This document shows positions 12,010 through 20,555 of a stretch of 34,534 bases of DNA, piece after piece. Position numbers and translations under genes: made by a program. The first letter of the stretch is position 1. Every line of letters starts with the position of its first letter. The DNA is from a virus: positions 1-34,534 of the IMG/VR virus record IMGVR_UViG_3300028399_000023; one strand, written 5' to 3'. The notes under the pieces were generated by a model that saw nothing but the letters and a program-made list of their open reading frames with translations, made no database searches and was not told the DNA's origin.

Positions 12010-14252
12010 GCCTTGAACACCCCTCCGCCCAGAGATTGGACCTTGACTCCACTGGCACGCAAGGAGCCAATCATGGACCTGATGTTGGCGGGGGAAGAGT
12101 CAAGACGCTCAGCGGCCTCTTCCACCGAGACCCCGGACGCACGCTTCAGCATTGACAGCAACTGATCCTTCTTGCTGCTGTTGCTGCTTCGTACCGCCGA
12201 CTTCTTGGGAGCCGCTGTCTTCTTCTTTTTGGCTGCGGTCTTCTTGGTCGGTACCTTCTTCTTTGGAGTCGCTGCCTTTTTCTTGGCGGTGCTCTTCTTG
12301 CTTGTGGTGCTGCTCTTTTTGCTTGCAAACTTGCTACTCATTGACTTGCTCTCCTGCTTGGTTTTTGATGACTTCGATTTACGACGAACGGTTTTCTTGG
12401 TACTGCCTGTTGAAGACTCACCACCTCCTGTTGTAGCCCTTGGTTCAAATGAAAGATAATCCGGTAGCTTGCTTGGAATAGGAGCACGCTCTACCACCTT
12501 GCGTGCCAACGGAACCAGCAGTTCAGGATCTTCTGGCTCCAGGGTTTCAGTATTCACTTTCAGAGCTGGCAACAACACTGCTCTGCTCTTCCTGTACAGA
12601 CTAATGAGTTCTCTGTCTGTGGCCTCCTTCCCGATAGTATTCAACAAGAACTTGCGATGGGCATCATGCGACCAGTTAGCAAGGATGTTCAACAACTCTT
12701 CCACACACCCTTGAGGATAGTTGCGCCCCAACACTGGGAGACTGATGCCCTGTTCTTGTGTTATTTCTATGAACTGTTCGATGACATTCATTTTCACCTC
12801 ACTTGTTCCCAGGTAGTGATGTTTCAAATAGTCCAACAATGAAGTCTGTGCCTTGTTCTTGTCCTTCAACAACTTCTCTATCGCAACATCGATAGTATCC
12901 TCCGCAATCAGGTTGAACACAGTGACCGGAGAAGTCTGTCCTTGGCGCCACAACCTCTGAATCAGCTGGTCGTAATCTTCTAGATTGTCTGTCAGACTGT
13001 ACACAATAATTGTTGAGCCAGATTCCTGCAAATTCAGTCCATGAGCAATAGAGCTAATCTGCCCCAACAACACTGGAATCTCCCCGCGATTCCAGCGCTG
13101 TTCTATCTCTCGCCCCTCTTTGGGGGAGACTCCGCCACCGATATATGGGGCTCCTGGAAATGCCTTTCTTAACTTGTCTAGTTCGTGGCGATAGTTGTAG
13201 GCGATGAGGCATGGATTTCCCTGTAACTCCTCCACCAGTTCAATACATTCTTCGACCTTTTCGTCATGAATGTCAATCACATGCCGATTGTTATGTCCTT
13301 CTTGCTGTAACAGCGATTCTATGTTAGTTCCATACACCGCTCCACTAGCAATCTGTCTTAACTTAGCAGTCTTGCTGCCGGCATTAGATGCATTAATCAC
13401 TCCCTGCTCTAGCTCTGCCACGAACTCTTCTTCCACACAGCGATAGACTCTCATCGCCTCTTCTGGCAAAATGATACGTCGTGAAACAATCTCCAGTGGG
13501 GGCAGCTCTAGCAATTCTTTGGGTAGATACAAGGTTTTACGTGCCAAAGCTGCATAGATCTCTTCTTCTTTGCCCGGAATAACCTTCCAGTCGTAACCTT
13601 GATAGCCGGAAGGATAGAAATAGTTCATGCGGAATTCTGTAATGTACTCTCCAAATGTCTCCCCCAGATCAACGAAGTACATCTGCCCAAACAAATCAAG
13701 CAGATTGCGAGGAGAAGGGGTGCCAGTTAGGATGTACCGCCGCTTGAACTTACGCAATATCTTGCGCAGGGCCTTAAATCGTTTAGTGTTGGTATGCTTG
13801 ATCTTGGTGGATTCATCTGCTACTGCAATGTCAAACTTGTTTGCATACCGCGGCTGGCGCATCTTACGCTCAAGCCACTGCAACCCATCATAGTTAATCA
13901 GGTACAAGTCTGCTTCTTCATCTATACGTTTGTCTTTATTAGGGCCATGCAGAATGACCACCTTCAATGGCAGCCCCCACTTCTCAACCTCCCCCGGCCA
14001 GACAGAATAGCAGATGCGCATCTTTGCCATCACCAGCATATTGCGCACCAACCCTTGCGCCTTCATTTTCATGAAAGCGTCAAGGACCATTAAAGTCTTG
14101 CCCAGGCCTGGTGCTGCGATCAATCCCCCACACTCATTCTGGATCAAGTATTTGACCGCTGGCTTCTGATATTTCTTTAGTTTGTACTTTGCGGCACTCT
14201 TCTTCAACCGCCTCCCAGGCTTCTTCGACCGTGCGGCAGACGTAAACGGCAT
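12006..14252 (-). CDS. SNF2-type helicase/ATPase with histone-like tail
   Basis: 748 residues. Motif I GLGKT (49-53), a DESTK box (146-150) as motif II, LTGTPSPRNLLDLFGQ as motif III and QLIQRLWRQGQ as motif VI mark a SWI2/SNF2-like superfamily 2 ATPase of the phage type. Residues about 618-693 are a Lys/Ser/Thr/Ala-rich linker (AKKKAATPKKK-type repeats) like histone H1 tails. The last 55 residues form a winged-helix-like domain (VSVEEAAERLDSSPANIRSMIGSLR). It likely remodels or unwinds DNA at replication or recombination. The start overlaps the VRR-NUC gene by 119 bases; GGGAG supports it, but a shorter start cannot be excluded. Confidence 0.85.
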   Translation of the reverse strand: MPFTSAARSKKPGRRLKKSAAKYKLKKYQKPAVKYLIQNECGGLIAAPGLGKTLMVLDAFMKMKAQGLVRNMLVMAKMRICYSVWPGEVEKWGLPLKVVILHGPNKDKRIDEEADLYLINYDGLQWLERKMRQPRYANKFDIAVADESTKIKHTNTKRFKALRKILRKFKRRYILTGTPSPRNLLDLFGQMYFVDLGETFGEYITEFRMNYFYPSGYQGYDWKVIPGKEEEIYAALARKTLYLPKELLELPPLEIVSRRIILPEEAMRVYRCVEEEFVAELEQGVINASNAGSKTAKLRQIASGAVYGTNIESLLQQEGHNNRHVIDIHDEKVEECIELVEELQGNPCLIAYNYRHELDKLRKAFPGAPYIGGGVSPKEGREIEQRWNRGEIPVLLGQISSIAHGLNLQESGSTIIVYSLTDNLEDYDQLIQRLWRQGQTSPVTVFNLIAEDTIDVAIEKLLKDKNKAQTSLLDYLKHHYLGTSEVKMNVIEQFIEITQEQGISLPVLGRNYPQGCVEELLNILANWSHDAHRKFLLNTIGKEATDRELISLYRKSRAVLLPALKVNTETLEPEDPELLVPLARKVVERAPIPSKLPDYLSFEPRATTGGGESSTGSTKKTVRRKSKSSKTKQESKSMSSKFASKKSSTTSKKSTAKKKAATPKKKVPTKKTAAKKKKTAAPKKSAVRSSNSSKKDQLLSMLKRASGVSVEEAAERLDSSPANIRSMIGSLRASGVKVQSLGGGVFKA

Positions 14253-14472
14253 GCCCCATCTCCCTCAACTTTTGAACAACCAGCTTTTGCTGAGTGCGTA
14301 GAAACGTGTTTTGTCGTTTGAATTCTATAAATAAGTGCACTCCTCCCGGCATCAACACTAATCTGTCTGGAAGTCCGCGCAACCCAGGCACTTGCATCTT
14401 CAGCGCTATCCCGCCCTGTTCCTCTACAATCTTTACAAACTTGCGCTCAACCACCGCCTCAACGGGTGTCAT
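14134..14472 (-). CDS. VRR-NUC domain nuclease
   Basis: 112 residues. GLPDRLVLMPGGVHLFIEFKR gives the PD-(D/E)XK site D36, E50, K52, with Q61 in the following helix (LRTQQKLV). This stand-alone VRR-NUC form is common in phages beside SNF2-type helicases, where the pair may act as a structure-specific or Holliday-junction nuclease. It overlaps its upstream neighbour by 14 bases and the helicase by 119, suggesting joint expression. Confidence 0.85.
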   Translation of the reverse strand: MTPVEAVVERKFVKIVEEQGGIALKMQVPGLRGLPDRLVLMPGGVHLFIEFKRQNTFLRTQQKLVVQKLREMGHAVYVCRTVEEAWEAVEEECRKVQTKEISEASGQILDPE

Positions 14473-14650
14473 CGTCTCTCTCCTCTACCCCAGCAAGCAG
14501 CCCCTCCTTCAATAATTCTTCAAACAAATCTTCTTCCACCCAGACAGGATAATTATGGAATGAAGTGCTGATCTCTAATTCAATCTGTCTGTGCGGGTAT
14601 ACCAAAACAATTTTCTCTGGTGAACGCAAAGCCGCTAATTTTTTACTCAT
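14459..14650 (-). CDS. Hypothetical small protein
   Basis: 63 residues: a strand-rich first half (KIVLVYPHRQIELEISTSF) and an acidic second half (EEDLFEELLKEGLLAGVEERDDDTR). No family is recognised. It lies between the Cas4-like nuclease (1-base junction, GGAG before the ATG) and the VRR-NUC gene (14-base overlap), so it is probably an accessory of the recombination module. Confidence 0.55.
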   Translation of the reverse strand: MSKKLAALRSPEKIVLVYPHRQIELEISTSFHNYPVWVEEDLFEELLKEGLLAGVEERDDDTR

Positions 14651-15304
14651 TTATTGATCTCCTGCCGGGCATTGATCTGCAAACTGACACCACCGACAAT
14701 GATTGCCTGGGCGCGGAATGAATTCAACATCACTCATCATCGGCTTCACTGCCTTTTCCCAGTACTTTTGCATCTGCTTCTGTTCCGCACGACGGAACTT
14801 GTAGGGCTCTACATGGCCGTCCTGGTCAAAATACCAGAATTCTACCAGCACAGTCTTACACTGGGGAAAGTGCGACATGCACTGAGTGGCGTACAAGTGG
14901 GCCTGATCCTTGTGTGAATCATAAATCTTGCCTGTCTTGTAGTCAATTATGACCAGCTCTTCGCCCAGGTTAACAATGGCATCAGCATTTCCACGACACC
15001 ACACATTGTTCCAATCATCATAAGTGGTGGGGCTCCAATCTCTGGTCACAGACAAGTCCACTTCAGTTAGTGCCTTCGCCTTCCTCAGCTCTTTCAGCTC
15101 ATGCCCGAAAACCTTCAATTCTTTTGGAATGCCCTTCAACTTGCCCCGCACCATCTGTTCCGCTTTGGCGTGCAGCACATTGCCCCGTTCTGCGGCCCAA
15201 CTGGTCTCTTCCTGCAGCTTGTCAATGACCTTGAACTTGAATTTGCGCGGGCAGGTCTCGTACAGCGCCCACCGAGTGTATGACCATGCAGTGACTTTGC
15301 CCAT
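14651..15304 (-). CDS. Cas4/RecB-like PD-(D/E)XK exonuclease with Fe-S cysteines
   Basis: 217 residues. SYTRWALYETCPRKF (C18), RGNVLHAKAE (H45), D108, IIDYKTGK (D121, K123) and DQAHLYA form the RecB-nuclease-like site. The end carries CRWCQFADQC (C203, C206, C212); with C18 this gives the four ligands of a 4Fe-4S cluster, as in Cas4 and AddB. It probably processes DNA ends in recombination or replication. GAGGA precedes the ATG, 3 bases after the polymerase stop. No CRISPR array or cas1/cas2 is present, so a CRISPR role is unlikely. Confidence 0.85.
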   Translation of the reverse strand: MGKVTAWSYTRWALYETCPRKFKFKVIDKLQEETSWAAERGNVLHAKAEQMVRGKLKGIPKELKVFGHELKELRKAKALTEVDLSVTRDWSPTTYDDWNNVWCRGNADAIVNLGEELVIIDYKTGKIYDSHKDQAHLYATQCMSHFPQCKTVLVEFWYFDQDGHVEPYKFRRAEQKQMQKYWEKAVKPMMSDVEFIPRPGNHCRWCQFADQCPAGDQ

Positions 15305-15307
15305 TCT

Positions 15308-17140
15308 TCATCCTCTCTTGTCTTTATACTTGACCGCTTGCCCCCAGGAGCGCTTCCCCACCTTTCCATCTGAAAGCATCGGCACGTCAAACTCAACGCT
15401 CTCCATTGCTTCTCGCAACACCCTCATCCCCTCATCAATTTTGTCAAGTGGAACCTCCGCCACAATTTCATCATACACCTGAAGCACAATACGGCCACCC
15501 AACTTACGCAAGGGCTTATCTGCACGAATCATTGCTTCCTTAGTACAATCTGCAGCACTGCCCTGAATGAGATAATTCAGCAGCTTGTAGTGGAAGTCAC
15601 GCTTCCTACCTTTAACAATCTTGGGTGGCTCCGCATAGTACTCACGTCCACCCCAGGTGTAGATGGGATCTCCTCGCTTGCTGTGACGCTGAATGTCCTG
15701 GGAGAGCTGTTTCACCCCTGGCAGCGCCTTTGCGTGCGCGTTTAATAGTTCTGCTGCATCCTTCATTGAACCTTCAATCTTGTACGCCACGCCTTCACGC
15801 CCCATTCCATAAATTACCCCGAAGTTCACTGTCTTGACATGTCCACGTGGATACTCACGTCCCACAACTGATCTGATCTTGGCTTTAACCAAGTCATGCG
15901 CATCCGTGGTGGGATCGGTAAGGTAGGCGTGGAATAACTCGCCTTCCTCGAAGTGGGCGAGGATGCGCAACTCTTGCTGATTGTAGTCCCTGATGATGAA
16001 GGCCATCCCCTCGCTGGGGATCAGGTAGTCTCGCATATTGGGCAGCGCCTCGTCTTCCTGATTGCGTGGAATGTTCAGGAAGTTCGGATTGAAACTAGAG
16101 GGTCTGCCGGTGCGAGTCCCTCCACCGCCCCTGCCGTGTTCCTCTGGGGAGCGCACCTGATTGAATGAGGGAAACACGCGACCATACTTTTCACCATATT
16201 CTAGCCAGGGCTTGGCAAAGGTATTGATGTAGGTCTCCATCACGTTGTAGCGAGAGAGCTCTCTGACCAGCTCAGGATCATTGCAGTTACGCACCAGAGA
16301 CTCTCGCTTGGTGCTGCGATTTCCCTTCTCTGTCTTCTCCCAGTAATCCATCTTGCCTGCACGGTCTAGCGCTTCCGCCAACTGTGCACTGGAATTGATG
16401 TTCCAGTCTTCATCCTTAATCTTCAGCCGCTTTTTAATCCACTCCAATCGTTCCTGTTGTTGCTGCTCCCACTTCTTCAGATCACGCTTCAACCGCTTTA
16501 CTGCGACACGGATCCCTGTCTCACTCATGTGCTCGAACACAGGCATTACCGCCAGCTCACGCTGGTAAGCCCCCAGCATTCCACGCTCCTCAATGGAGGG
16601 GTAGAACAGCTTGAATAGCAGCTCAGTGCGCTTTACGTCACCGACTGCATACTTGCCCACCAGATCCCCTGGCGCTTCCCAGATGTGAGCACCCCAAGGA
16701 TCCTTCTTGGTGTTCTTGCAATCAGTGTTTTCCAGAATCCATTGCTTTAGCTCTTCCTGCTCTTCAGGCGGCAAATCCAGGTACTTGTCGGCCAATGGCT
16801 TCAGACTCAGATTCGGTTCTCGTGGATCATTCAAATAGGCCAGAAAGAGCGTGTCGTGGTATCCATTCTTGGGGAATGGCAGCCCCAGTTTATGCGTGGC
16901 AACACTGATGTCAAATGCACTGTTGTGAAATAGTGGCACATGCTTGGTGAAGATTTCCCGCAAAATTTTCCTAGCTTCAGTCTTAGTGCTATTATTATTG
17001 GTGGGGTGCCCCCACGCCAGATAGCGCCAGCGACCATTCCATTTCAATGCCACACCCACAGGCTCCGGTGGATACTCTGGTCGATTTTGTATGCTCTTGG
17101 TTTCAAAGTCAACCGGAATCACCTTTTTGCCTTGTGGCAT
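15308..17140 (-). CDS. Family A DNA polymerase (Pol I/T7-like)
   Basis: 610 residues. The 3'-5' proofreading domain has VDFETKS (D11, E13), HNSAFD (D77) and YAVGDVKRT (D168). The polymerase domain has motif A RDYNQQELR (D385), motif B RGHVKTVNFGVIYG (R432, K436, F440, Y444) and motif C LQVYDEIV (D557, E558). F440 matches E. coli F762, as in enzymes that reject dideoxynucleotides. The motif C residue before DE is Tyr, where Pol I and T7 have His. There is no 5' nuclease domain. It is the replicative polymerase and would incorporate hmdUTP if the modification pathway is as inferred. Confidence 0.95.
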   Translation of the reverse strand: MPQGKKVIPVDFETKSIQNRPEYPPEPVGVALKWNGRWRYLAWGHPTNNNSTKTEARKILREIFTKHVPLFHNSAFDISVATHKLGLPFPKNGYHDTLFLAYLNDPREPNLSLKPLADKYLDLPPEEQEELKQWILENTDCKNTKKDPWGAHIWEAPGDLVGKYAVGDVKRTELLFKLFYPSIEERGMLGAYQRELAVMPVFEHMSETGIRVAVKRLKRDLKKWEQQQQERLEWIKKRLKIKDEDWNINSSAQLAEALDRAGKMDYWEKTEKGNRSTKRESLVRNCNDPELVRELSRYNVMETYINTFAKPWLEYGEKYGRVFPSFNQVRSPEEHGRGGGGTRTGRPSSFNPNFLNIPRNQEDEALPNMRDYLIPSEGMAFIIRDYNQQELRILAHFEEGELFHAYLTDPTTDAHDLVKAKIRSVVGREYPRGHVKTVNFGVIYGMGREGVAYKIEGSMKDAAELLNAHAKALPGVKQLSQDIQRHSKRGDPIYTWGGREYYAEPPKIVKGRKRDFHYKLLNYLIQGSAADCTKEAMIRADKPLRKLGGRIVLQVYDEIVAEVPLDKIDEGMRVLREAMESVEFDVPMLSDGKVGKRSWGQAVKYKDKRG

Positions 17141-17328
17141 AGCTGCTCCGCCTCCTCAATTGCTTCTAGTCGTTTCAGCTCCGCGTAGCGTGCAATAATG
17201 CGTGTGATGAAACTTCGTCGTCTTTGTCCTTTGCATTCTGCTTTTAGGATTGCCCAAACCTCTTTTGAGCTATTGTACTCCATTAGCTTGCGTGCCATAG
17301 AGTGGTAATCAGTTTCTAGAATGTCCAT
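17119..17328 (-). CDS. Hypothetical small helical protein
   Basis: 69 residues from MDILETDYHSMARKL. Mostly helical and charged (SSKEVWAILKAECKGQRRRSFITRIIARYAELKRLEAIEEAEQL). No family is recognised. An in-frame GTG seven codons upstream directly abuts GAGGA and is unlikely to be used. The gene overlaps the polymerase start by 22 bases and is the first gene after the terminator at 17355-17407. It might be a polymerase accessory, but only context suggests this. Confidence 0.5.
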   Translation of the reverse strand: MDILETDYHSMARKLMEYNSSKEVWAILKAECKGQRRRSFITRIIARYAELKRLEAIEEAEQLCHKAKR

Positions 17329-17354
17329 TGGTTTACCCGCCGTTTCCACTCCTC

Positions 17355-17407
17355 AATAAAAAGGGTCGCCACCCAAAGTTCAATGCCCTGCCTGCTGGGT
17401 GGCGACC
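17355..17407 (-). terminator. Intrinsic terminator, minus strand, with a long loop
   Basis: GGTCGCCACCCA (17364-17375) and its exact reverse complement (17396-17407) form a 12-bp stem with a 20-base loop. On the minus strand the stem is followed by CCTTTTTATT. It lies directly after the ssDNA-binding candidate gene (stop at 17418), separating it from the polymerase genes. The long loop is unusual; leaky read-through would reduce polymerase expression relative to the ssDNA-binding candidate. Confidence 0.75.
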
Positions 17408-17417
17408 AAACCCCAGC

Positions 17418-18239
17418 CTACCGACTGAATTTACTACCCTTCTTGCGAGGCGCAGCCTTCTTCTTGGTGACGATCTTTTTCTTGCGCCCACCCTTGCTGG
17501 AATCTGTCTCGCCCTTGTACAACAGAGGGTCGTAATCCTGGCGCAGATCTTCATGCACCTGCTCTCGCAGCGTCAGTACCTTTTGCAAATGCTCAGGGTT
17601 AGCGATAGGTTCCGCTGCAGCGAACAGCAGCATTTCATAGTCCGCCTCTTCATCAAACCGAATTGTGGAGATGATTCCGTGTGTCGGCCGCTTGAGCACC
17701 TTGCGCACTCCATTGGCAAACTTGTCAAAGTTTCGACAAGAGGTCGGTGGGGTGCGCAGGAATACCACCTCGATGTCTTCCAGCGGATCATCCAGCTGGG
17801 CGGAAGAGATCAGCGCCAGCCGCCGTGCATCTCGGCAGGCCTTGCCACGACCATTCTCCGATGAGCCCCAGGCATTGGCCCAGCAAGAGCCACAGTCCTC
17901 ACTCTGCTTCTTGACCGACACGTCAGAAGGAATTAGATCCTGCGGCTTCACATCCCCAAGTGCCCAGCAGGCTGGAGCTGAGGGGTCATCTGCATTGTAG
18001 GGCACATCAAAGTATGCCTTCTCATTGGTCCAGTCGATGATGACCACCTCTAGCTCCTCGCCCAGATCCGCACCCTGGAACACGAAACTCTTGCCCTTGA
18101 TGGACAAATACTGGCCGCCACCACTTTGGGTCTTCTCTGCTTCCTGCTCAGCCTGCTCCATCAGCTGACGTTCCAGTTCCTGCATAGAGACCATGGATTT
18201 GGAACGAGTGCGACGAACCGCCTTTTTCTTTGCTGCCAT
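17418..18239 (-). CDS. Candidate ssDNA-binding protein with basic tails
   Basis: 273 residues. Basic ends (AAKKKAVRRTRSKS at the N-terminus, GGRKKKIVTKKKAAPRKKGSK at the C-terminus) flank a central domain with YLSIKGKSFVFQGADLG, CGSCWANAWGSSENGRGKACRDARRLAL and a strand-rich following part. The C-x2-C ... GKGxxC-x3-R layout is common in phage proteins encoded beside family A polymerases, and I believe these are T7 gp2.5-like or OB-fold DNA binders. The exact function is inferred from location and composition. The usual acidic tail of ssDNA-binding proteins is absent. A strong terminator follows the gene. Confidence 0.5.
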   Translation of the reverse strand: MAAKKKAVRRTRSKSMVSMQELERQLMEQAEQEAEKTQSGGGQYLSIKGKSFVFQGADLGEELEVVIIDWTNEKAYFDVPYNADDPSAPACWALGDVKPQDLIPSDVSVKKQSEDCGSCWANAWGSSENGRGKACRDARRLALISSAQLDDPLEDIEVVFLRTPPTSCRNFDKFANGVRKVLKRPTHGIISTIRFDEEADYEMLLFAAAEPIANPEHLQKVLTLREQVHEDLRQDYDPLLYKGETDSSKGGRKKKIVTKKKAAPRKKGSKFSR

Positions 18240-18257
18240 GTAATCACTCCTCTTTGG

Positions 18258-18653
18258 TTACTTGCTGACTGGGGTAAAGCGTAGGGTGCGCAGAGTAGTC
18301 AGCTCAATCCCTGGCACCTTCTTACCAGCTTCAAGCCGCTCTCGCACGGCCTTGGTATTAATTCGCTTGGTGAGCAAATCAAATGCCCGATTCCGTGCCA
18401 CGTAACGATAGAACACGGTTGGGTCCTGCAGCTTGTACTCAGTACGATGGACCACCTGAACTGTGCCGAGAGAATCTAGCTTCGCATTCTTCATCCCAGC
18501 CTTGTTCATAATGCCCAGCACCTTGGCACGCTGCTCCTCATACACCTCACGCACCTTTCTCAGCTCCGCCTCCACCTTTTCCTTCTTGCGGTGCAGCTCC
18601 GCCAGGCGCTTGACCTCACGCTGCAGTGTTCGTTCAGTTGTTGCTGTCATCAT
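18258..18653 (-). CDS. Coiled-coil hypothetical protein
   Basis: 131 residues from the first ATG; AAGGAG lies just upstream and the adjacent ATG at 18650 is equally placed. Residues about 7-50 form a charged coiled coil (REVKRLAELHRKKEKVEAELRKV). The second half has KLDSLGTVQVVHRTEYKL, VFYRYVARNRAFDLLTKRINTKAVRERL and VPGIELTTLRTLRF, a pattern seen in phage proteins of unknown function near replication genes. It may act with the ssDNA-binding candidate immediately downstream. Confidence 0.55.
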   Translation of the reverse strand: MMTATTERTLQREVKRLAELHRKKEKVEAELRKVREVYEEQRAKVLGIMNKAGMKNAKLDSLGTVQVVHRTEYKLQDPTVFYRYVARNRAFDLLTKRINTKAVRERLEAGKKVPGIELTTLRTLRFTPVSK

Positions 18654-18879
18654 CAACTCCTTCCTGCTCTGACACTGTTATCGGAGTGGCATTCTCCTCC
18701 AGCCATCTGGCCGGAAGCACACAACACTGCTCCGTCACCTCGCCACTCTTCCAATAGGTTTTCTTGCACAAACGCACCCATTCAACCCCGTTTTGGTCGG
18801 TGCGTCTCCAAGAGACCTCACCTACCCAGTATTGGAAGGGTGCGTCCACGTAGGGCACTCTGTAGGCAACAATCTTCAT
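18634..18879 (-). CDS. Hypothetical protein
   Basis: 81 residues. The sequence is beta-rich with aromatic residues (YRVPYVDAPFQYWVGEVSWRR, CKKTYWKSGEVTEQCCVLPARWL) and an acidic end (EQEGVDDDSNN). No family is recognised. The start overlaps the upstream stop by 4 bases and has no strong ribosome site, which suggests translational coupling. Confidence 0.55.
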   Translation of the reverse strand: MKIVAYRVPYVDAPFQYWVGEVSWRRTDQNGVEWVRLCKKTYWKSGEVTEQCCVLPARWLEENATPITVSEQEGVDDDSNN

Positions 18880-19322
18880 GCTAGCAGAGGGTCTACGATC
18901 AGGTAGACCCCTCCCTCCCGTTCCTCTAATCGGCCCCAGTCCTCGAATCGTGCCTCTTCCAGCAACTGATCCCAGGCGCCGTAGTAATCAGAATTGTTTG
19001 GCCCTTCGAGCAGGGTCTGGAGCAGCACCTCCCACTCTTCCTCTCGTCCCAGTCCCAGATGCAGCGCCAGTCCCTGATCCTGAATGACCTGCTCCGCAAA
19101 CTTTTGCGGCACCCGCTCTGGCTCCAGATCTGTGGTGCTGAAGATCAGATCCTCATAGATCCGGACACCATTCTGGGCCAACTCTCGAATGCCCAGGTTG
19201 AGCTCATCGCATTCCAGTCCATGCACCGAAAGCAGTTCAATCGCCTCATCCAGTGCCAACCCCTCTGTTCCAGCAATCTGAGCCACCTGTGCAACCACCT
19301 CATTCACCTTGTTGATGTTCAT
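18876..19322 (-). CDS. Acidic hypothetical protein
   Basis: 148 residues, strongly acidic and mostly helical. The first 60 residues (NKVNEVVAQVAQIAGTEGLALDEAIELLSVHGLECDELNLGIRELAQNGVRIYEDLI) look like an HTH-type or small helical domain; the rest contains DWGRLEEREGGVYLIVDPLL. No known family. GAGGGG precedes the ATG. It follows a small zinc-finger gene and overlaps the next gene by 4 bases. Confidence 0.55.
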   Translation of the reverse strand: MNINKVNEVVAQVAQIAGTEGLALDEAIELLSVHGLECDELNLGIRELAQNGVRIYEDLIFSTTDLEPERVPQKFAEQVIQDQGLALHLGLGREEEWEVLLQTLLEGPNNSDYYGAWDQLLEEARFEDWGRLEEREGGVYLIVDPLLA

Positions 19323-19334
19323 TGGCTTACCCCT

Positions 19335-19505
19335 CTATTCATAGTGAAGTGCAGAATCATGCAGACACTGTTCACTGCAATAGACCCGATCCCGCCACGG
19401 CCAGGGAGTACGGTGATCAGGCTTGAACTGTCTGCTACACCAGTCACAAACTAGCAGCGGAACTTCCTTGTCCCGCTGTTGTTCACGCTGTTCTTCCCTG
19501 TTCAT
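19335..19505 (-). CDS. 56-residue zinc-finger protein
   Basis: This small gene fills what would otherwise be a gap. The product begins MNREEQREQQRDKEV and has VCDWC (C20, C23) and YCSEQC (C43, C47), a likely four-cysteine zinc site resembling HNH or treble-clef knuckles without catalytic residues. RTPWPWRDRVYCS between the pairs is like small zinc-finger inserts. The ATG overlaps the upstream stop as ATGA. The function is unknown. Confidence 0.6.
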   Translation of the reverse strand: MNREEQREQQRDKEVPLLVCDWCSRQFKPDHRTPWPWRDRVYCSEQCLHDSALHYE

Positions 19506-20068
19506 GACAGTGTCTCCTTCAGCTGTTTCAGCTTGTTTTCTGCCTTCTGAGCTCTTCCCCGCACCGCCTGAAGCTGTGCCTTCAACTGCTCATTTTCCTG
19601 CACAATCAGGCTGACACAGGCATTCAGCTCTTCCATTAACTGATTCAGCCTGTGCACCGGATGGGAGGCCAGTTCATTGTCCACCACACTCACCAGACGG
19701 TTCTGGTTCAGCACCAGCTTGCCCCGCTGCCGCAACTCACGCACCGCGGAATAACCACTGGTGATGCTCTTCATCTGACGGATCTTCACCAGCGCCTCGA
19801 CCAGATCCTTCAGAGGCAGCCTATTGTTCGGCGCATATTTCAGCACCTTGTCTACCACCTCTTCACTCCAGTCACGTGGCATAATCCGGGGCTCTTCCCG
19901 ATAAGCAACCTTCCCCTGCGAGATCACCAAGTGTGGACTCACCGAAACCACATCCCGTACCACCTCTTCAGGCACCTCCAGCACCTGCGCCACCTCCTTG
20001 ATGGGGGTCAACTTGTTCTGACCATTCAAGAATCCATGCAGCATTGAATACATTTCAACGAAGTTCAT
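19502..20068 (-). CDS. Winged-helix and coiled-coil hypothetical protein
   Basis: 188 residues. The first 60 (NKLTPIKEVAQVLEVPEEVVRDVVSVSPHLVISQGKVAY) resemble a winged-helix domain with a wing-like hairpin. A second helical part (DKVLKYAPNNRLPLKDLVEAL ... GYSAVRELRQRGKLVL) may be another one. Residues about 140-186 form a coiled coil (LNQLMEELNACVSLIVQENEQLKAQL). A dimeric DNA-binding protein is plausible. No named family is recognised. GGAG precedes the start. Confidence 0.5.
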   Translation of the reverse strand: MNFVEMYSMLHGFLNGQNKLTPIKEVAQVLEVPEEVVRDVVSVSPHLVISQGKVAYREEPRIMPRDWSEEVVDKVLKYAPNNRLPLKDLVEALVKIRQMKSITSGYSAVRELRQRGKLVLNQNRLVSVVDNELASHPVHRLNQLMEELNACVSLIVQENEQLKAQLQAVRGRAQKAENKLKQLKETLS

Positions 20069-20072
20069 TGCA

Positions 20073-20555
20073 TCACTCCTCTATCGGCAATTCCAGTATT
20101 GCCTCGTCTAGCACCAACCTGAATGCAGGCACGAGCTCTAGCGCCACCCGCAGCGCCCGACCCTCCTGACAACGCTCCAGGTTAAGGTCGAACAGCTCTT
20201 CATTCAGGTCCAGCTCAGAAGGCTCTGCACTGATCAGCCTTGCAATGTGCTCACGGGCATAAGTACCGGCCAGCCAGCAAGGATCAAACATGACCAGCGG
20301 TCGCTTGTTCTCTGGAAGCCAAACGTATCTGTGAATGCAATAGCCGCTAGCTTCGATCTCATTCATCACTGCATGGATCTGGTGTAGCTCCGTTTTATCA
20401 TCGATTGCAAACAGCAACCGCTGCACCCCACACGACTCATCCAGCGTGTTGGCGACCAGCAGGACTCTCTTCTTGGCAAATTCTGCACGTGGCGGAGCCA
20501 GAGGGGGAGTGGTGTTCTTCACCTGCAACTGCACTTCAATATAGTATATGCTCAT
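20073..20555 (-). CDS. Hypothetical protein
   Basis: 160 residues from MSIYYIEVQLQVKN; GAGGA is 8 bases upstream, and the 90 codons further upstream belong to a spurious extension antisense-like in composition and overlapping another gene. The protein mixes strands and helices (KKRVLLVANTLDESCGVQRLLFAID, HRYVWLPENKRPLVMFDPCWLAG, RLISAEPSELDLNEELFDLNLE) and ends acidic. No family is recognised. It is followed by the winged-helix candidate. Confidence 0.55.
   Translation of the reverse strand: MSIYYIEVQLQVKNTTPPLAPPRAEFAKKRVLLVANTLDESCGVQRLLFAIDDKTELHQIHAVMNEIEASGYCIHRYVWLPENKRPLVMFDPCWLAGTYAREHIARLISAEPSELDLNEELFDLNLERCQEGRALRVALELVPAFRLVLDEAILELPIEE

Noticed and set aside
14651-15304. CRISPR adaptation gene (Cas4)
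   Set aside because: The nuclease is Cas4-like, but there is no CRISPR array, Cas1 or Cas2, and it sits among replication genes as phage RecB-like nucleases do.
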